From: Streptomyces sp. TLI_235
GTDB taxonomy: Bacteria; Actinomycetota; Actinomycetes; Streptomycetales; Streptomycetaceae
Assembly (NCBI GenBank): GCA_002300355.1
Contig: NSGV01000001.1
Span: 3,162,001-3,226,000 of the forward strand
Direction of reading: 5' to 3'
Length of the DNA: 64,000 nt
Position numbers and translations under genes: made by a program. Shown here in pieces: positions 1-9,105 of this stretch. Below the pieces are notes generated by a model that saw only the letters and a program-made list of their open reading frames with translations, ran no database searches and was not told where the DNA came from. Numbering within the stretch: position 1 is the stretch's first letter; each line of letters opens with the position of its first letter.

Positions 1-22
1 GGCGCGCGTCCCCGCGCGCGCC
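1..22 (-). terminator. GC hairpin downstream of threonine dehydratase
   Basis: An 8-bp perfect stem (1-8 with 15-22) starts 9 nt past the stop of the minus-strand threonine dehydratase gene. It has no T-run, which is usual for actinobacterial terminators. The window edge cuts its context, so this is a weak call. Confidence 0.35.
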
Positions 23-30
23 GGCCGGTC

Positions 31-1242
31 CTACTGGGAAACCACGTACCCCGCGGCGCGCAGCTCACCGGTCACCACCGCGCAGTGTTCCGGCCCCTTG
101 GTCTCCAGGTGCAGGTCCACCTCGACCTCGGCCAGCCCCAGCCGGGGGTCGATCCGCACGTGCGCCACGTCCAGCACATTGGCGTCCACCCTGGTGAGCA
201 CCGCCAGCAGGTCGGCCAGCGACCCCGGCCGGTCCGCCAGCCGCACCCGCAGCGAGAGGTAGCGGCCGGCCGCCGCCAGGCCGTGCCGCAACACCCGCAT
301 CATCAGCTGCGGGTCGATGTTGCCGCCGGACAGCACCGCCACCACCGGGCCCTCGAAGGACTCCGGCTGCTCCAGCAGGGCCGCGATCGGGCTCGCCCCG
401 GCCGGTTCCACGACGAGCTTGAGCCGCTCCAGGCCGACCAGCAGCGCCCGCGACAGCGCGTCCTCGGAGACCGTGCGGACCCCGTCGGCCAGCGTGTTCA
501 CCACCTCGAAGGGGATGTCGCCGGGTCGGCCCACCATGATCCCGTCCGCCATCGTGCCGATCCGGGGCAGCGTCACCGGGTGCCCGGCCGCCAGCGAGGG
601 CGGGTACGCGGCGGCGCCCGCCGCCTGCACCCCGACCACCCGCACGTCCGGCCGCAGCGGCTTCACGGCCGCCGCGATCCCGGCGATCAGCCCGCCGCCG
701 CCCACCCCGACCAGGATGGTGCGCGCCTCCGGGCACTGCTCCAGGATCTCCAGGCCCACCGTGGCCTGGCCGGTCACCACGTCCCAGTGGTCGAAGGGGT
801 GGATGAACACCGCGCCGGTCGCCTCCGACCAGCGCTGCGCCGCCCGCAGCGCCTCGTCCACGGTGGCGCCGTGCAGCCGCACCTGGGCGCCGTAGTCGCG
901 GGTCGCCGCCACCTTGGGCAGCGGGGCCCCGGTCGGCATGAAGACGGTGGCGGGCACGCCGAGCAGCGAGGCGGCCAGTGCCACACCCTGGGCGTGGTTT
1001 CCGGCGCTGGCGGCGACCACTCCGCCGGCCTTCTGCACCGGGGTCAGCCCGGCGATCCGCACGTAGGCGCCGCGCAGCTTGAACGAGCCGGTGCGCTGCA
1101 GGTTCTCGCACTTGAGGTGGACGGGCGAGCCCACCAGCGCGGACAGGTACCGGCTGCTCTCCATCGGCGTCACCCGGGCGATCCCGGCCAGCATCTTCTG
1201 GGCGCCGCGGACGTCGTCGAGGGTGATCGGCCAGCTCTGCAT
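31..1242 (-). CDS. ilvA: threonine ammonia-lyase (threonine dehydratase) with C-terminal ACT domain
   Basis: Deaminates L-threonine to 2-oxobutanoate with PLP in the cytosol; the product feeds isoleucine synthesis. 403 aa. The fold-type II PLP core carries the Schiff-base lysine K55 in TGSFKLRGAY, the substrate loop SAGNHAQG near residue 79 and the phosphate-binding GGGG at 181-184. An ACT domain follows from about residue 328 (RYLSLRVRLADRPGSLADLL), as in the shorter ACT-bearing actinobacterial and TdcB-like enzymes; the long two-ACT IlvA form is excluded by length. I chose ATG 1242: the frame stays open upstream to 1425, but that extension is Arg/Ala-rich and unlike the family. A MarR gene is divergent, with 133 bp between the starts. 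Biosynthetic or catabolic role cannot be told from sequence. Confidence 0.93.
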   Translation of the reverse strand: MQSWPITLDDVRGAQKMLAGIARVTPMESSRYLSALVGSPVHLKCENLQRTGSFKLRGAYVRIAGLTPVQKAGGVVAASAGNHAQGVALAASLLGVPATVFMPTGAPLPKVAATRDYGAQVRLHGATVDEALRAAQRWSEATGAVFIHPFDHWDVVTGQATVGLEILEQCPEARTILVGVGGGGLIAGIAAAVKPLRPDVRVVGVQAAGAAAYPPSLAAGHPVTLPRIGTMADGIMVGRPGDIPFEVVNTLADGVRTVSEDALSRALLVGLERLKLVVEPAGASPIAALLEQPESFEGPVVAVLSGGNIDPQLMMRVLRHGLAAAGRYLSLRVRLADRPGSLADLLAVLTRVDANVLDVAHVRIDPRLGLAEVEVDLHLETKGPEHCAVVTGELRAAGYVVSQ

Positions 1243-1375
1243 GCCGATCAGCGTACGGCCGCGGGCAGCCCCCGACCGGCAGCGCCGGACAGCGCCGGGC
1301 CTGTTCCCGGGTCGGGCCGGCGCGCGTACGCTGCTGGCTCCGAGCACCCGTACCGCTTCTGGAACGTGAGCCGCG

Positions 1376-1849
1376 ATGACGACCCCCTCGCCCCCGGCCG
1401 CCCCCGGCAACGACCCCCTCCACACCCAACTCCACTACCAGGTGGCGGTGTTCGCCCGACGGCTGGAGCAGGCCCGGCACGGCGCGGTCGGCTCGCTGGA
1501 CCGCGCCGCCTACCTGCTGCTGGACGAGCTGCAGCGGCACGGCCCGGCCAGCGTGAAGACCCTCGCGGAGGCGCTCGGCGTCGACTCCTCCACCGTCACC
1601 CGGCAGGCCGCGCCGCTCGTCGAGGCGGACCTGGTCGGCCGGGTCCCGTACCCGGCCGACCGGCGTGCCGTACATCTCGCGCTGACCCCGCTCGGCGGCC
1701 GGAGGCTCGCCGAAGTCCGGGCCGGGCGCGAGGAGTTGATGCGCCGCCTGACGGCGGACTGGCCCACCGACGAGCAGCGGGCCTTCTGCGCCCTGCTGGC
1801 CCGCTTCAACGACTCACTGGAGTCGTACTCGGCGGGCCTGCGGCCCTGA
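1376..1849 (+). CDS. MarR-family transcriptional regulator
   Basis: A 157-aa winged-helix repressor or activator. The HTH lies about residues 57-80 (SVKTLAEALGVDSSTVTRQ), followed by the wing with the conserved DRR (VPYPADRRAVHLALTPLG). Helices at both ends would form the dimer interface, as in the family. ATG 1376 follows a GTGAG Shine-Dalgarno-like stretch. It is divergent from threonine dehydratase and convergent with cystathionine gamma-synthase. The ligand and targets cannot be read from the sequence; the shared upstream region makes autoregulation and control of the dehydratase gene possible, by inference only. Confidence 0.9.
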   Translation: MTTPSPPAAPGNDPLHTQLHYQVAVFARRLEQARHGAVGSLDRAAYLLLDELQRHGPASVKTLAEALGVDSSTVTRQAAPLVEADLVGRVPYPADRRAVHLALTPLGGRRLAEVRAGREELMRRLTADWPTDEQRAFCALLARFNDSLESYSAGLRP

Positions 1850-1858
1850 CCGGGCCGC
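1840..1858. terminator. short hairpin between convergent genes
   Basis: A 7-bp GC stem (1840-1846 with 1852-1858, loop 5 nt) overlaps the end of the MarR gene and precedes the end of the cystathionine gamma-synthase gene. It may serve both directions. It has no T-run, so the call is tentative. Confidence 0.35.
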
Positions 1859-1867
1859 CGCCGGGAC

Positions 1868-3022
1868 TCAGCCCAGCGCCTGCCGCAGGTCGGCGAGCAG
1901 GTCCTCGACCGACTCGATGCCGACCGAGATCCGCACCAGGTCGGCCGGCACCTCCAGCGCCGAACCCACCACCGAGGCGTGCGTCATCCGGCCCGGGTGC
2001 TCGATCAGCGACTCCACGCCGCCCAGCGACTCGCCGAGGGTGAACAGCTGCGCCCGGTTGCAGACCTCGACCGCCGCCTCCTCGCCGCCGTGCACGCGGA
2101 AGGAGACCATGCCGCCGAAGGCCTTCATCTGCTTCGCGGCGATGTCGTGGCCGGGGTGCTCGGGCAGACCCGGGTACAGCACCTGGCTGACCTTCGGGTG
2201 GCCGGCCAGCAGCTCGGCGACCTTCTCGGCGTTGGCGCTGTGCCGGTCCATCCGGACACCCAGCGTCTTGATGCCGCGCAGCACCAGCCAGGCGTCGAAC
2301 GGGCCGGAGACGGCGCCCATCGCGTTCTGGTGGTAGGCAACCTCCTCGCCGAGGCCGGCGTCCGCCAGCACCAGCGCGCCGCCGACGACGTCGGAGTGGC
2401 CGCCCATGTACTTGGTGGTGGAGTGCACCACGGCGTCCGCGCCGAGCGCGATCGGCTGCTGCAGGTACGGGCTGGCGAAGGTGTTGTCCACCACCAGCAG
2501 CGCACCGGCGCCGTGCGCCACCTCGGCGAGCGCGGTCAGGTCGGTGATGCCCAGCAGCGGGTTGGAGGGCGTCTCCACCCACACCGCGCGGGTGTTCGGG
2601 CGCAGCTGGGCGCGGACGTCCGCCAGGTCCTGGGTGTTGGCGACGGAGAACTCCACGCCCCACCGGGTCAGGACCTTCGCGAACAGCCGGAACGTCCCGC
2701 CGTAGGCGTCGTTCGGGATCACGATGTGGTCGCCCGGCTTGAGGATCGTGCGCAGCAGGGTGTCCTCGGCGGCGAGGCCGGAGGCGAAGGCGAGGCCGCG
2801 GGCGCCGCCCTCCAGTGCCGCGAGGCACTCCTCGAGCGCGGTTCTGGTCGGGTTGGCGGAACGGCTGTACTCGTACCCGCCCCGCAGGCCGCCCACCCCG
2901 TCCTGCTTGTACGTGGACACCTGGTAGATCGGCGTGACGACGGCCCCGGTCTGGGGGTCTGCTTCCTGACCCGCGTGGATGGCGAGGGTCTCGAAGCCCT
3001 GGGGAAGCTGGTGCTCGGTCAT
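1868..3022 (-). CDS. metB: cystathionine gamma-synthase / gamma-lyase (Cys/Met PLP enzyme)
   Basis: A 384-aa PLP enzyme of the Cys/Met metabolism family, acting in transsulfuration. The PLP lysine is K204 in HSTTKYMGGHSD; the family motifs YEYSRSANPTR, ASGLAAEDTLL and DNTFASPYLQQP are all present, and length is normal. Synthase (O-acyl-homoserine plus cysteine) and lyase (cystathionine to cysteine) activities are hard to separate by sequence, and actinobacterial members often do both. The cystathionine beta-synthase at 12246-13646 makes a reverse-transsulfuration role reasonable. ATG 3022 begins MTEHQLPQGFETLAIHAGQE, the usual family start. It stands alone, convergent with the MarR gene. Confidence 0.92.
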   Translation of the reverse strand: MTEHQLPQGFETLAIHAGQEADPQTGAVVTPIYQVSTYKQDGVGGLRGGYEYSRSANPTRTALEECLAALEGGARGLAFASGLAAEDTLLRTILKPGDHIVIPNDAYGGTFRLFAKVLTRWGVEFSVANTQDLADVRAQLRPNTRAVWVETPSNPLLGITDLTALAEVAHGAGALLVVDNTFASPYLQQPIALGADAVVHSTTKYMGGHSDVVGGALVLADAGLGEEVAYHQNAMGAVSGPFDAWLVLRGIKTLGVRMDRHSANAEKVAELLAGHPKVSQVLYPGLPEHPGHDIAAKQMKAFGGMVSFRVHGGEEAAVEVCNRAQLFTLGESLGGVESLIEHPGRMTHASVVGSALEVPADLVRISVGIESVEDLLADLRQALG

Positions 3023-3253
3023 GCCCTGAGCCTAGTCCGCGGGGGCGTACCCGCACGGGCTGAGCGTGTGCCCCGTGCGGCGGGGCGGACCGGGCGGCCC
3101 CTGCGAGGCCCGGGCGGGCGCCGGTGACGGCGGCCCGGCGCACCCGGCCCGGCCTGCGAAATCCCTTCGCCTGCGGCCAGTCCGGCCGCTACGATCGCGC
3201 GTCCGCACACCCGATCGAGACATCCGATCGCCGTCCCCGGGGGGAACCGAACC

Positions 3254-4918
3254 GTGGGCACGACCCCGCAACCCGCCGCCGCCAGTACCGCAGGGCGCGC
3301 CGCCCTGGCCGTCGCCCTGCTGGCCGGCTTCTACCTGCTCGCCGCCGCCATCGTGCTCGGCCTGCTCGGCCTCGACATCGCGCTGTACTCCGGTCTCGGC
3401 CAGGTCAGCGCCGGTCTGCTGAAGATCTGGGCGCTCACCGCCGTGGTCGCCTACCCGGTGCTGCGGGTGGTCTTCCTGACCCGCCGTCCGCGCGGCGAGG
3501 CCGACGGCGGACTGCCCGTCACCCGCGAGCAGCAGCCCGGGCTGTGGGCCCGCGTCGACCGGATCGCCGAGCTCACCGGGGTCCGCGGCCCCGCCGAGAT
3601 CCGCCTCGTGCCCGATGTCAACGCCGGCGTCCGCGAGGACACCCGGCTGCTCGGCCTGATCCCCGGCAGGCGCCACCTGGTGATCGGCGCCCCGTTGCTG
3701 ATCGGCCTCACCGAGGACGAGCTCGACTCCGTCCTCGCGCACGAGTTCGGCCACTACAGCAACCGCGACGTCCGGCTGGCCGGCGTCACCGTCGCCGGGC
3801 GCAGCGCGATCCTGCACACCATCGGCACCCTCCACCAGCGGGCCGACCGGCACCAGGCCCAGCAGGCCGCGGAGATCGCCGCGAAGGACGCCCGGCGGCT
3901 CGCCAAGGGCAGGACGGCCTCCGGCGAGGAGGCCGGCGGCGGCGTCCAGCGCGCCCTGGCCAAGGTCTTCACCCTGTACGCCAAGCTCTACTTCCGGGTC
4001 TCCGAGGCGGTGAGCCGCCGTCAGGAGTACGCCGCCGACCGGACGGCCGCGGCCATCGCCGGCCGGTCCGCCACCGCCGCCGCACTGCGCCGCATCCCCG
4101 CCCTGGACGCCGCCCAGGGCTTCTACCTGGACCGCTACGCCACCCTCGGCTGGGACGCCGGCGCGCTGCCGCTGCCCGGCCAGTTCTACGGCGGCCTCGC
4201 CCACCTGCTCGCCGACCCGAAGCGCCGCCGCGAGCTCGACGAGCTCGGCCTGCCCGAGACCGAGGCCGACCCCTACGACTCGCACCCGCCGATCGACCGG
4301 CGGATCGCCGCCGTCGAGGCCCTGCCCGAGGACGGCCGCACCACCGGCGAGGGCGGGCCCGCCCTCGCCCTGCTGCGCGACCCCGAGCTCACCCTGGCCG
4401 CCCTGGAGGCCGCCACCCTCGTCCCCGAGGCCGCGGCCAAGCAGCGCCTCGACTGGCCGGAGCTCCTGCAGGCCGCCGGCCTGGCCGGGGCCCGCGAGGC
4501 CGCCGGGCCGGTCCGCCGGGCCCTCGCCGACAGCGGTCTGCCGCCCACCCTGGACGCCCTGCTCGACGCCGTCGACGCGGGCCGCGGCTTCGACCTCGCC
4601 GCCCGGCTGCCGCGCAGCGAGCAGTCCGCCGCCGCGACGGGCCGGGCCGCCCGCGAGTTCCTGCGCCCGGTGCTGCGCACCGCGCTCTCCCGGACGGCCG
4701 TGGTCGCCCTCGCCGAGGCCGGCCTCGCACGCTGGGAGTTCTCCTGGTCCGAGCCGGCCGAACTGCGGCTGCCCGGCGGCCGGGAGGACGAGCTGCCCGC
4801 CGCGCTGGACGCCGCCGTCACCGACACCCCGGACACCGGCCCGCTGCGCGCCCTGCTCGCCGGGGCCGGCCTGGCGCCGTCCGTGCCCGCCGCCTCCGCC
4901 GACCCGCTGCGGAAGTAG
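3254..4918 (+). CDS. membrane-anchored M48-family zinc metalloprotease
   Basis: A 554-aa membrane protease related to HtpX/Ste24. Two hydrophobic segments lie near the N-terminus (about residues 15-40 and 50-75). The catalytic zinc motif HEFGH is at 163-167 and the probable third ligand is E258 in RQEYAADR. DPYDSHPPIDRR near residue 340 is the conserved SHP region. The last ~170 residues are an Ala/Leu-rich extension not needed for catalysis. GTG 3254 follows a strong GGGGGAA ribosome site. It is first of a six-gene plus-strand run. Family members degrade or process membrane proteins; the substrate here is unknown. Confidence 0.88.
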   Translation: MGTTPQPAAASTAGRAALAVALLAGFYLLAAAIVLGLLGLDIALYSGLGQVSAGLLKIWALTAVVAYPVLRVVFLTRRPRGEADGGLPVTREQQPGLWARVDRIAELTGVRGPAEIRLVPDVNAGVREDTRLLGLIPGRRHLVIGAPLLIGLTEDELDSVLAHEFGHYSNRDVRLAGVTVAGRSAILHTIGTLHQRADRHQAQQAAEIAAKDARRLAKGRTASGEEAGGGVQRALAKVFTLYAKLYFRVSEAVSRRQEYAADRTAAAIAGRSATAAALRRIPALDAAQGFYLDRYATLGWDAGALPLPGQFYGGLAHLLADPKRRRELDELGLPETEADPYDSHPPIDRRIAAVEALPEDGRTTGEGGPALALLRDPELTLAALEAATLVPEAAAKQRLDWPELLQAAGLAGAREAAGPVRRALADSGLPPTLDALLDAVDAGRGFDLAARLPRSEQSAAATGRAAREFLRPVLRTALSRTAVVALAEAGLARWEFSWSEPAELRLPGGREDELPAALDAAVTDTPDTGPLRALLAGAGLAPSVPAASADPLRK

Positions 4919-4974
4919 CCCCTCTCCCCACCCGTGACCCCCGCCGATCCGACCGCAAGGACCGCCCCCGCCCC

Positions 4975-6153
4975 ATGGCCCGCCTCATCCTGCTGATCCC
5001 CGTACTGATCTTCGTCCTCGCCAAGCTGGTCACCTGGTTCGCCAACCGGCGCACCGCCGAGCTGAACCGGAAGATCGCCGACGCCCGCAGCGGCGCCGCT
5101 CACCTCGACCCGACCGCCTTCGGGCTGCCCGCCCGGGCCGACCTCGACGCCTCCCGCAGCACCGCCCCGGACGCATCGGACGAGGCCGCCGAGCGCGCCG
5201 CGGCCGCCGCCGAGACCGGGGACTGGCGGCCGTTCGCCGCCCACCTCGCGGAGGCCGGCGACGACCACGAGCTGCGGCACCTGCGCATCCGCGACCTCGC
5301 CGAACGCGCCGCCGAGGAGGACGGCTGGCTGCGGGCCTGGCGCGCCGAGCAGCCGGACTCCCCGGACGCCGCGATCGTCCACGCCACCGCCCTGGTCGGC
5401 CTCGCCTGGAACGTCCGCAGCTCACTGCGGGCCTCGGAGGTCAGCCGCGAGCAGTTCGCCTCCTTCCACCGGATCCTGGGCGAGGCCGAGGAGGCCTTCG
5501 ACCGGGCCGCCGAACTCGCCCCCGAGGACCCGGCTCCTTGGGCCGAACGGATCCCGGTCGCGATGGGCCTCGGCTGGAGCCACGAGCGGTTCGACGCGGT
5601 GTGGCAGGAGGTCGTGCGCCGCTCGCCGCACCTCTTCACCGCGCACCTCAACGCCCTGCAGTACTGGTGTGCCAAGTGGCGCGGCTCGCACGAGCTGATG
5701 ACGGACTTCGCCGGGCGCGCCGCCGCCTCGGCGCCCCCGGAGAGCCTGCTCGCCGGCCTGCCGCTGCTCGCGGTGCACGAGCTGGAGATCACCCAGGACA
5801 CCTACGCGGCCTGGCGCACGCCCGAGGCCCGGGCCGCCGCGGACCGGCTGCTCGCCGCCCTGGAGACGGTGCCCGCCGACGACCACCGCGTCCCCCGGAT
5901 GCGGCACCTGCTCGCCTACGCGCTCACCTTCGACGAGCGGTACGCCGAGGCCGTCGAGCAGTTCCGGCTGGCCGGCCGGTACATCGGCTGCCAGCCGTGG
6001 TCCTACAGCAGCGACCGGGTCGCCCGGTTCTGCGAGGTCCGCAACCGCGCCCTGGTCGGCTGGGAGAAGGCCGGCCGCCCCACCGCGCCGGACCGCTCCG
6101 CCACAGCGCGCGCCGCCGGCAGCACTGTCGGCGGCACTGTCGGCAGCGGCTGA
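4975..6153 (+). CDS. TPR-like protein with N-terminal membrane anchor, function unknown
   Basis: 392 aa. An N-terminal hydrophobic helix (MARLILLIPVLIFVLAKLV) is followed by a long helical region with repeat-like pairs of helices (for example AEEAFDRAAELAPEDPAPWA and DERYAEAVEQFRLAGRYIG), suggesting a TPR-type scaffold. I see no catalytic motif. ATG 4975 is preceded by AAGGA at 4957-4961. It lies 56 bp after the M48 protease and 12 bp before the next gene, so it is probably co-transcribed. It could be a partner or adaptor of the protease, by position only. The C-terminal tail is low-complexity Gly/Thr/Ser. Confidence 0.8.
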   Translation: MARLILLIPVLIFVLAKLVTWFANRRTAELNRKIADARSGAAHLDPTAFGLPARADLDASRSTAPDASDEAAERAAAAAETGDWRPFAAHLAEAGDDHELRHLRIRDLAERAAEEDGWLRAWRAEQPDSPDAAIVHATALVGLAWNVRSSLRASEVSREQFASFHRILGEAEEAFDRAAELAPEDPAPWAERIPVAMGLGWSHERFDAVWQEVVRRSPHLFTAHLNALQYWCAKWRGSHELMTDFAGRAAASAPPESLLAGLPLLAVHELEITQDTYAAWRTPEARAAADRLLAALETVPADDHRVPRMRHLLAYALTFDERYAEAVEQFRLAGRYIGCQPWSYSSDRVARFCEVRNRALVGWEKAGRPTAPDRSATARAAGSTVGGTVGSG

Positions 6154-6165
6154 CAGGATGCCCGG

Positions 6166-6846
6166 GTGCCCAACGCCCGTACCCAGGTCCGCCCCGGCTT
6201 CCGGGGCGACTTCGAGATCCATCTGACCGTCGCGCCGCCGCAGGCCCGGGCGCTCGCCGCCTGGGCCGCGGAGCACGGCCTCAAGGTCGTCGACATCGAG
6301 CTGTCCCGCGGGGCCGTCCCACGGCAGCCGATGCTCACCCTCACCACCGCCGGCACCCTCGCCGAGGCCCGGTCGCTCGCCGACCGGACGGCCTCGGCGG
6401 CGGGCGCCGCCGGGTTCGACGTCCTGCGCACCAAGATCGAGGCGGCGCCCTGGACGGACGGCGTCCCCGCCGACGACGAGCGGGCCCGGGCGCTCGGCCC
6501 GGCCTTCTACTTCGAACACCACGTCAAGCTGCTGCTGGACGAGGACCCCGGGCCCGCGCTGGCCGCCCTCGCCGAGCGGCACGACGCCCACCTCTCCCGC
6601 AACGCCCGCCGCACCCGGCCCGACGGGCAGCTCGAATGGTTCGTCACCCAGCGCTGCCGCCTGGTCGGCAGCGCCACCGCCGGCCGCCGGCTCGACGCCC
6701 TGCTCGCCGCCCTGGACGGCCACCGGATCGCCTCCGTGGAGCGCGAGTTCGCCGTCCTCGACACCACCGAGGCACTGGACGCCGGCTGGATCACCGAGAC
6801 CGCCGCCCCGGCCGCCCCGGCCGCCGACGAAAGGACCACCCGATGA
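6166..6846 (+). CDS. unknown protein with an internal duplication, coupled to the AbiEii-type gene
   Basis: 226 aa, not recognised as a named family. The two halves look alike: residues about 16-96 start FEIHLTV and 116-207 start FEHHVKLLL; each then runs helix, strand, strand, helix, strand (GTLAEARSLADRT and SATAGRRLDALLA fall at matching places), like a repeated ferredoxin-type fold. GTG 6166 follows ACAGGAT. Its TGA overlaps the next gene's ATG as ATGA (6843-6846), so the two are probably translationally coupled. It has no HTH, so it is not an AbiEi-type antitoxin. A partner role to the nucleotidyltransferase is inferred only. Confidence 0.78.
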   Translation: MPNARTQVRPGFRGDFEIHLTVAPPQARALAAWAAEHGLKVVDIELSRGAVPRQPMLTLTTAGTLAEARSLADRTASAAGAAGFDVLRTKIEAAPWTDGVPADDERARALGPAFYFEHHVKLLLDEDPGPALAALAERHDAHLSRNARRTRPDGQLEWFVTQRCRLVGSATAGRRLDALLAALDGHRIASVEREFAVLDTTEALDAGWITETAAPAAPAADERTTR

Positions 6847-7904
6847 CCGGATCCTGGCAGAACCTCGGCTACGGCCCCTGGAGCGAACAGCTCAGCCTGC
6901 CCCACGCGGCACCCACCGACACCGAACTCGCCGGCCTCGAACTCCCGCGCTCGATCCGGCCGGTGGCCGGCGATGGCGTCGTCCAGCGGCCGGTCTTCGA
7001 CCCCTCGCTGCTCGGCTACGTCAAGGCGATGCGGGCCGGCGACCCGGAGTTCGCCGACCCCGCCGCCGGTGCCCGCTGGTACGCCGCCCGGCGCGAGGCC
7101 CTCGACACCGTGCTCGCCGCCGTCGCCGCCTCCCCCTGGGCGGACCACCTCGTGCTGCGCGGCTCCGTGCTGCTCACCGCCTGGTACGGCGCGGCCGCCC
7201 GCGAGCCCGGCGACCTCGACTTCGTCGTCACCCCCGCCGACTGGGAGCTCGACGACCCGCGCACCGACGGCCTCCTCACCGGGCTGGCGGCCGCCGCCGA
7301 GTCGCTCTCCGGCGGTGTCCGGCTGCATGCCGACCGGGCCGTCCACGACGAGATCTGGACGTACGACCGCGTCCCCGGACGGCGCCTCGTCCTGCCGTGG
7401 ACGGCCGACGGCCTGCCCGAGGGCACCGTCCAGCTCGACTTCGTCTTCACCGAACCGCTGCCCGCCGAGCCCGTCCGCACCGCCGTCCCCCGGCTCGCCG
7501 GCACCGGCGCACCCGCCGAGCTGCGCACCGCCGACCGCGAACTCTCGCTCGCCTGGAAGATCGTCTGGCTGGTCACCGACGGCTTCGCCCAGGGCAAGGA
7601 CCTCTACGACGCCGTGCTGCTCGCCGAGTCCGTCCCGCTCCGCTACGAGCTGCTCCGCGACGTCTTCCTCGGCACGGGCGACCAGTGGTGGGGCACCCGG
7701 GCGGTCGTCGCCGAGGACATCGCCGAGCCGCTGGAGTGCGTCGAGTGGGACGAGTTCCGCAAGGAGCACCCGCAGGTCGGCACCGCCGAGGAGTACGCCG
7801 CGCGGCTGCTCGCCGCCCTCGCCCCCACCTTCGGCGGGCGCAGCGATGACGAACTCCTTACGGCCTGGACCCGGACGGAATCCGACGGCACCGGCCCGCG
7901 TTGA
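6843..7904 (+). CDS. nucleotidyltransferase of the AbiEii/AbiGii toxin type
   Basis: 353 aa. The polymerase-beta-type nucleotidyltransferase signature is clear: [12 protein letters not shown] (G107-S108), then [10 protein letters not shown] with the metal-binding D124 and D126; the later [14 protein letters not shown] fits the conserved lysine region and [10 protein letters not shown] is the family's KDlyD segment. AbiEii proteins transfer nucleotides to RNA (for example tRNA 3' ends) or other targets and act as toxins in type IV pairs. Here the expected AbiEi regulator is absent; the coupled upstream gene is a different, duplicated protein. It may be a housekeeping or stress paralogue. Start ATG 6843 is set by the ATGA overlap. 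Confidence 0.82.
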   Translation: MTGSWQNLGYGPWSEQLSLPHAAPTDTELAGLELPRSIRPVAGDGVVQRPVFDPSLLGYVKAMRAGDPEFADPAAGARWYAARREALDTVLAAVAASPWADHLVLRGSVLLTAWYGAAAREPGDLDFVVTPADWELDDPRTDGLLTGLAAAAESLSGGVRLHADRAVHDEIWTYDRVPGRRLVLPWTADGLPEGTVQLDFVFTEPLPAEPVRTAVPRLAGTGAPAELRTADRELSLAWKIVWLVTDGFAQGKDLYDAVLLAESVPLRYELLRDVFLGTGDQWWGTRAVVAEDIAEPLECVEWDEFRKEHPQVGTAEEYAARLLAALAPTFGGRSDDELLTAWTRTESDGTGPR

Positions 7905-7945
7905 ACCCACCGCACACCCGACCCGCCGGACACCTGGAGCAGGCC

Positions 7946-8611
7946 TTGCTGTTCAACCGCCACAAGAGCGCTCTCGTCACCGCCGACCAGGCGCTGCCCG
8001 GCCGCACCACACCGCCGTTCACCCTCACCGACCTGCACACCGTCCTCGGCACCCCGCTCGCCGGCCCCTACCCGGAGGGCCTGGTGACCGCCGACTTCGG
8101 CCTCGGCTGCTTCTGGGGCGCGGAGCGCGCCTTCTGGCAGCTCCGGGGCGTCTGGACGACCCTGGTCGGCTACCAGGGCGGGCACACCGAGAACCCGACC
8201 TACGAGGAGGTCTGCAGCGGCCTCACCGGGCACACCGAGGCCGTCCGCGTCGTCTACGACCCGGCCCGGATCTCCTACGAGACGCTGCTGAAGACCTTCT
8301 GGGAGGCCCACGACCCGACCCAGGGCTTCCGCCAGGGCAACGACGTCGGCACCCAGTACCGCTCCGCGGTCTACACCCACTCCCCCGCCCAGCAGGCCGC
8401 CGCCGAGGCCTCCCGCGGCGCCTTCCAGCCCGAGCTCACCGCCCTCGGCTTCGGCCCGATCACCACCGAGATCGCCCCCGCCGGCCCGTTCTACGCCGCC
8501 GAGCCCTACCACCAGCAGTACCTCTCCGAGGCCAAGAACCCCAACGGCTACTGCGGCCTCGGCGGCACCGGCGCCTCCTGCCCGATCGGCGTGGCCCGGA
8601 CGAGCGACTGA
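7946..8611 (+). CDS. msrA: peptide-methionine (S)-S-oxide reductase
   Basis: Reduces methionine-S-sulfoxide in oxidised proteins. About 221 aa. The catalytic cysteine is C55 in the invariant [26 protein letters not shown] and [16 protein letters not shown] are also diagnostic, the latter supplying a probable resolving cysteine. I chose TTG 7946 because GGAG (7936-7939) sits 6 nt upstream and the encoded start [20 protein letters not shown] fits the family; an in-frame TTG at 7901 overlapping the previous stop is the alternative. It is fifth in the M48 run, which suggests an oxidative or envelope stress theme. Confidence 0.93.
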   Translation: MLFNRHKSALVTADQALPGRTTPPFTLTDLHTVLGTPLAGPYPEGLVTADFGLGCFWGAERAFWQLRGVWTTLVGYQGGHTENPTYEEVCSGLTGHTEAVRVVYDPARISYETLLKTFWEAHDPTQGFRQGNDVGTQYRSAVYTHSPAQQAAAEASRGAFQPELTALGFGPITTEIAPAGPFYAAEPYHQQYLSEAKNPNGYCGLGGTGASCPIGVARTSD

Positions 8612-8621
8612 GCAGGCGGCC

Positions 8622-9065
8622 GTGACAGCCCAGGCGCTGTACCGGGCGATGCTGCGCGAGGGCGTCGCAGCGCGGCTGCGGGCGCTCGGCTGGAAGGGGT
8701 CCGGGCTGCGTTTCGAGCTCCCGGACCCGAACGCCTGGGTGCAGCTGGGGTTCCAGTCGTCCCGCTTCAACTCGGCCGAGTCGCTTGACTTCACGGTCAA
8801 CATCTCGGTGATCGACCGCCGGGCCTGGGAGGCCTACCAGGCCGACCGGCCCGAACTCCCGGCCCGGCCCAACCCGGTCGTCTACTACGACCGCCGCTTC
8901 GAACCGGTACGCATCGGCTACCTGCTCGCCGACCGCCGGGACACCTGGTGGCACATCACCACCGGTCAACCCGGCGACGCCGTCGATCGGACCGCCGACG
9001 GCGTGGTCGCGGCGGTGGCCGACCAGGCCATGCCCGAGATCCGCCGCCGTATCGCCGCCATCTGA
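8622..9065 (+). CDS. DUF4304-type protein
   Basis: 147 aa. The layout fits DUF4304: an N-terminal helix and GWKGSGLRFELP, then WVQLGFQSSRFNSAESLDFTVNISV, then a region that ends DTWWHITTG, and a C-terminal helix. No catalytic residues are evident. The family's function is unknown; members often occur near toxin-immunity genes. GTG 8622 lies 10 nt after the msrA stop. It is last in the six-gene run, just before a strong terminator hairpin. Confidence 0.75.
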   Translation: MTAQALYRAMLREGVAARLRALGWKGSGLRFELPDPNAWVQLGFQSSRFNSAESLDFTVNISVIDRRAWEAYQADRPELPARPNPVVYYDRRFEPVRIGYLLADRRDTWWHITTGQPGDAVDRTADGVVAAVADQAMPEIRRRIAAI

Positions 9066-9077
9066 TCCTGCCCACCG

Positions 9078-9105
9078 GGGCCGACGGACGCCTGTCCGTC
9101 GGCCC
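9078..9105 (+). terminator. 12-bp stem terminator of the M48-DUF4304 run
   Basis: A perfect 12-bp inverted repeat (9078-9089 with 9094-9105) with a 4-nt loop starts 12 nt after the DUF4304 stop. There is no T-run, but a stem this strong directly after the last gene of a run is the usual actinobacterial arrangement. Confidence 0.75.

Noticed and set aside
6843..7904. Calling a complete AbiE toxin-antitoxin system
   Set aside because: No AbiEi gene is present and the partner is of another type; only the nucleotidyltransferase fold is supported.
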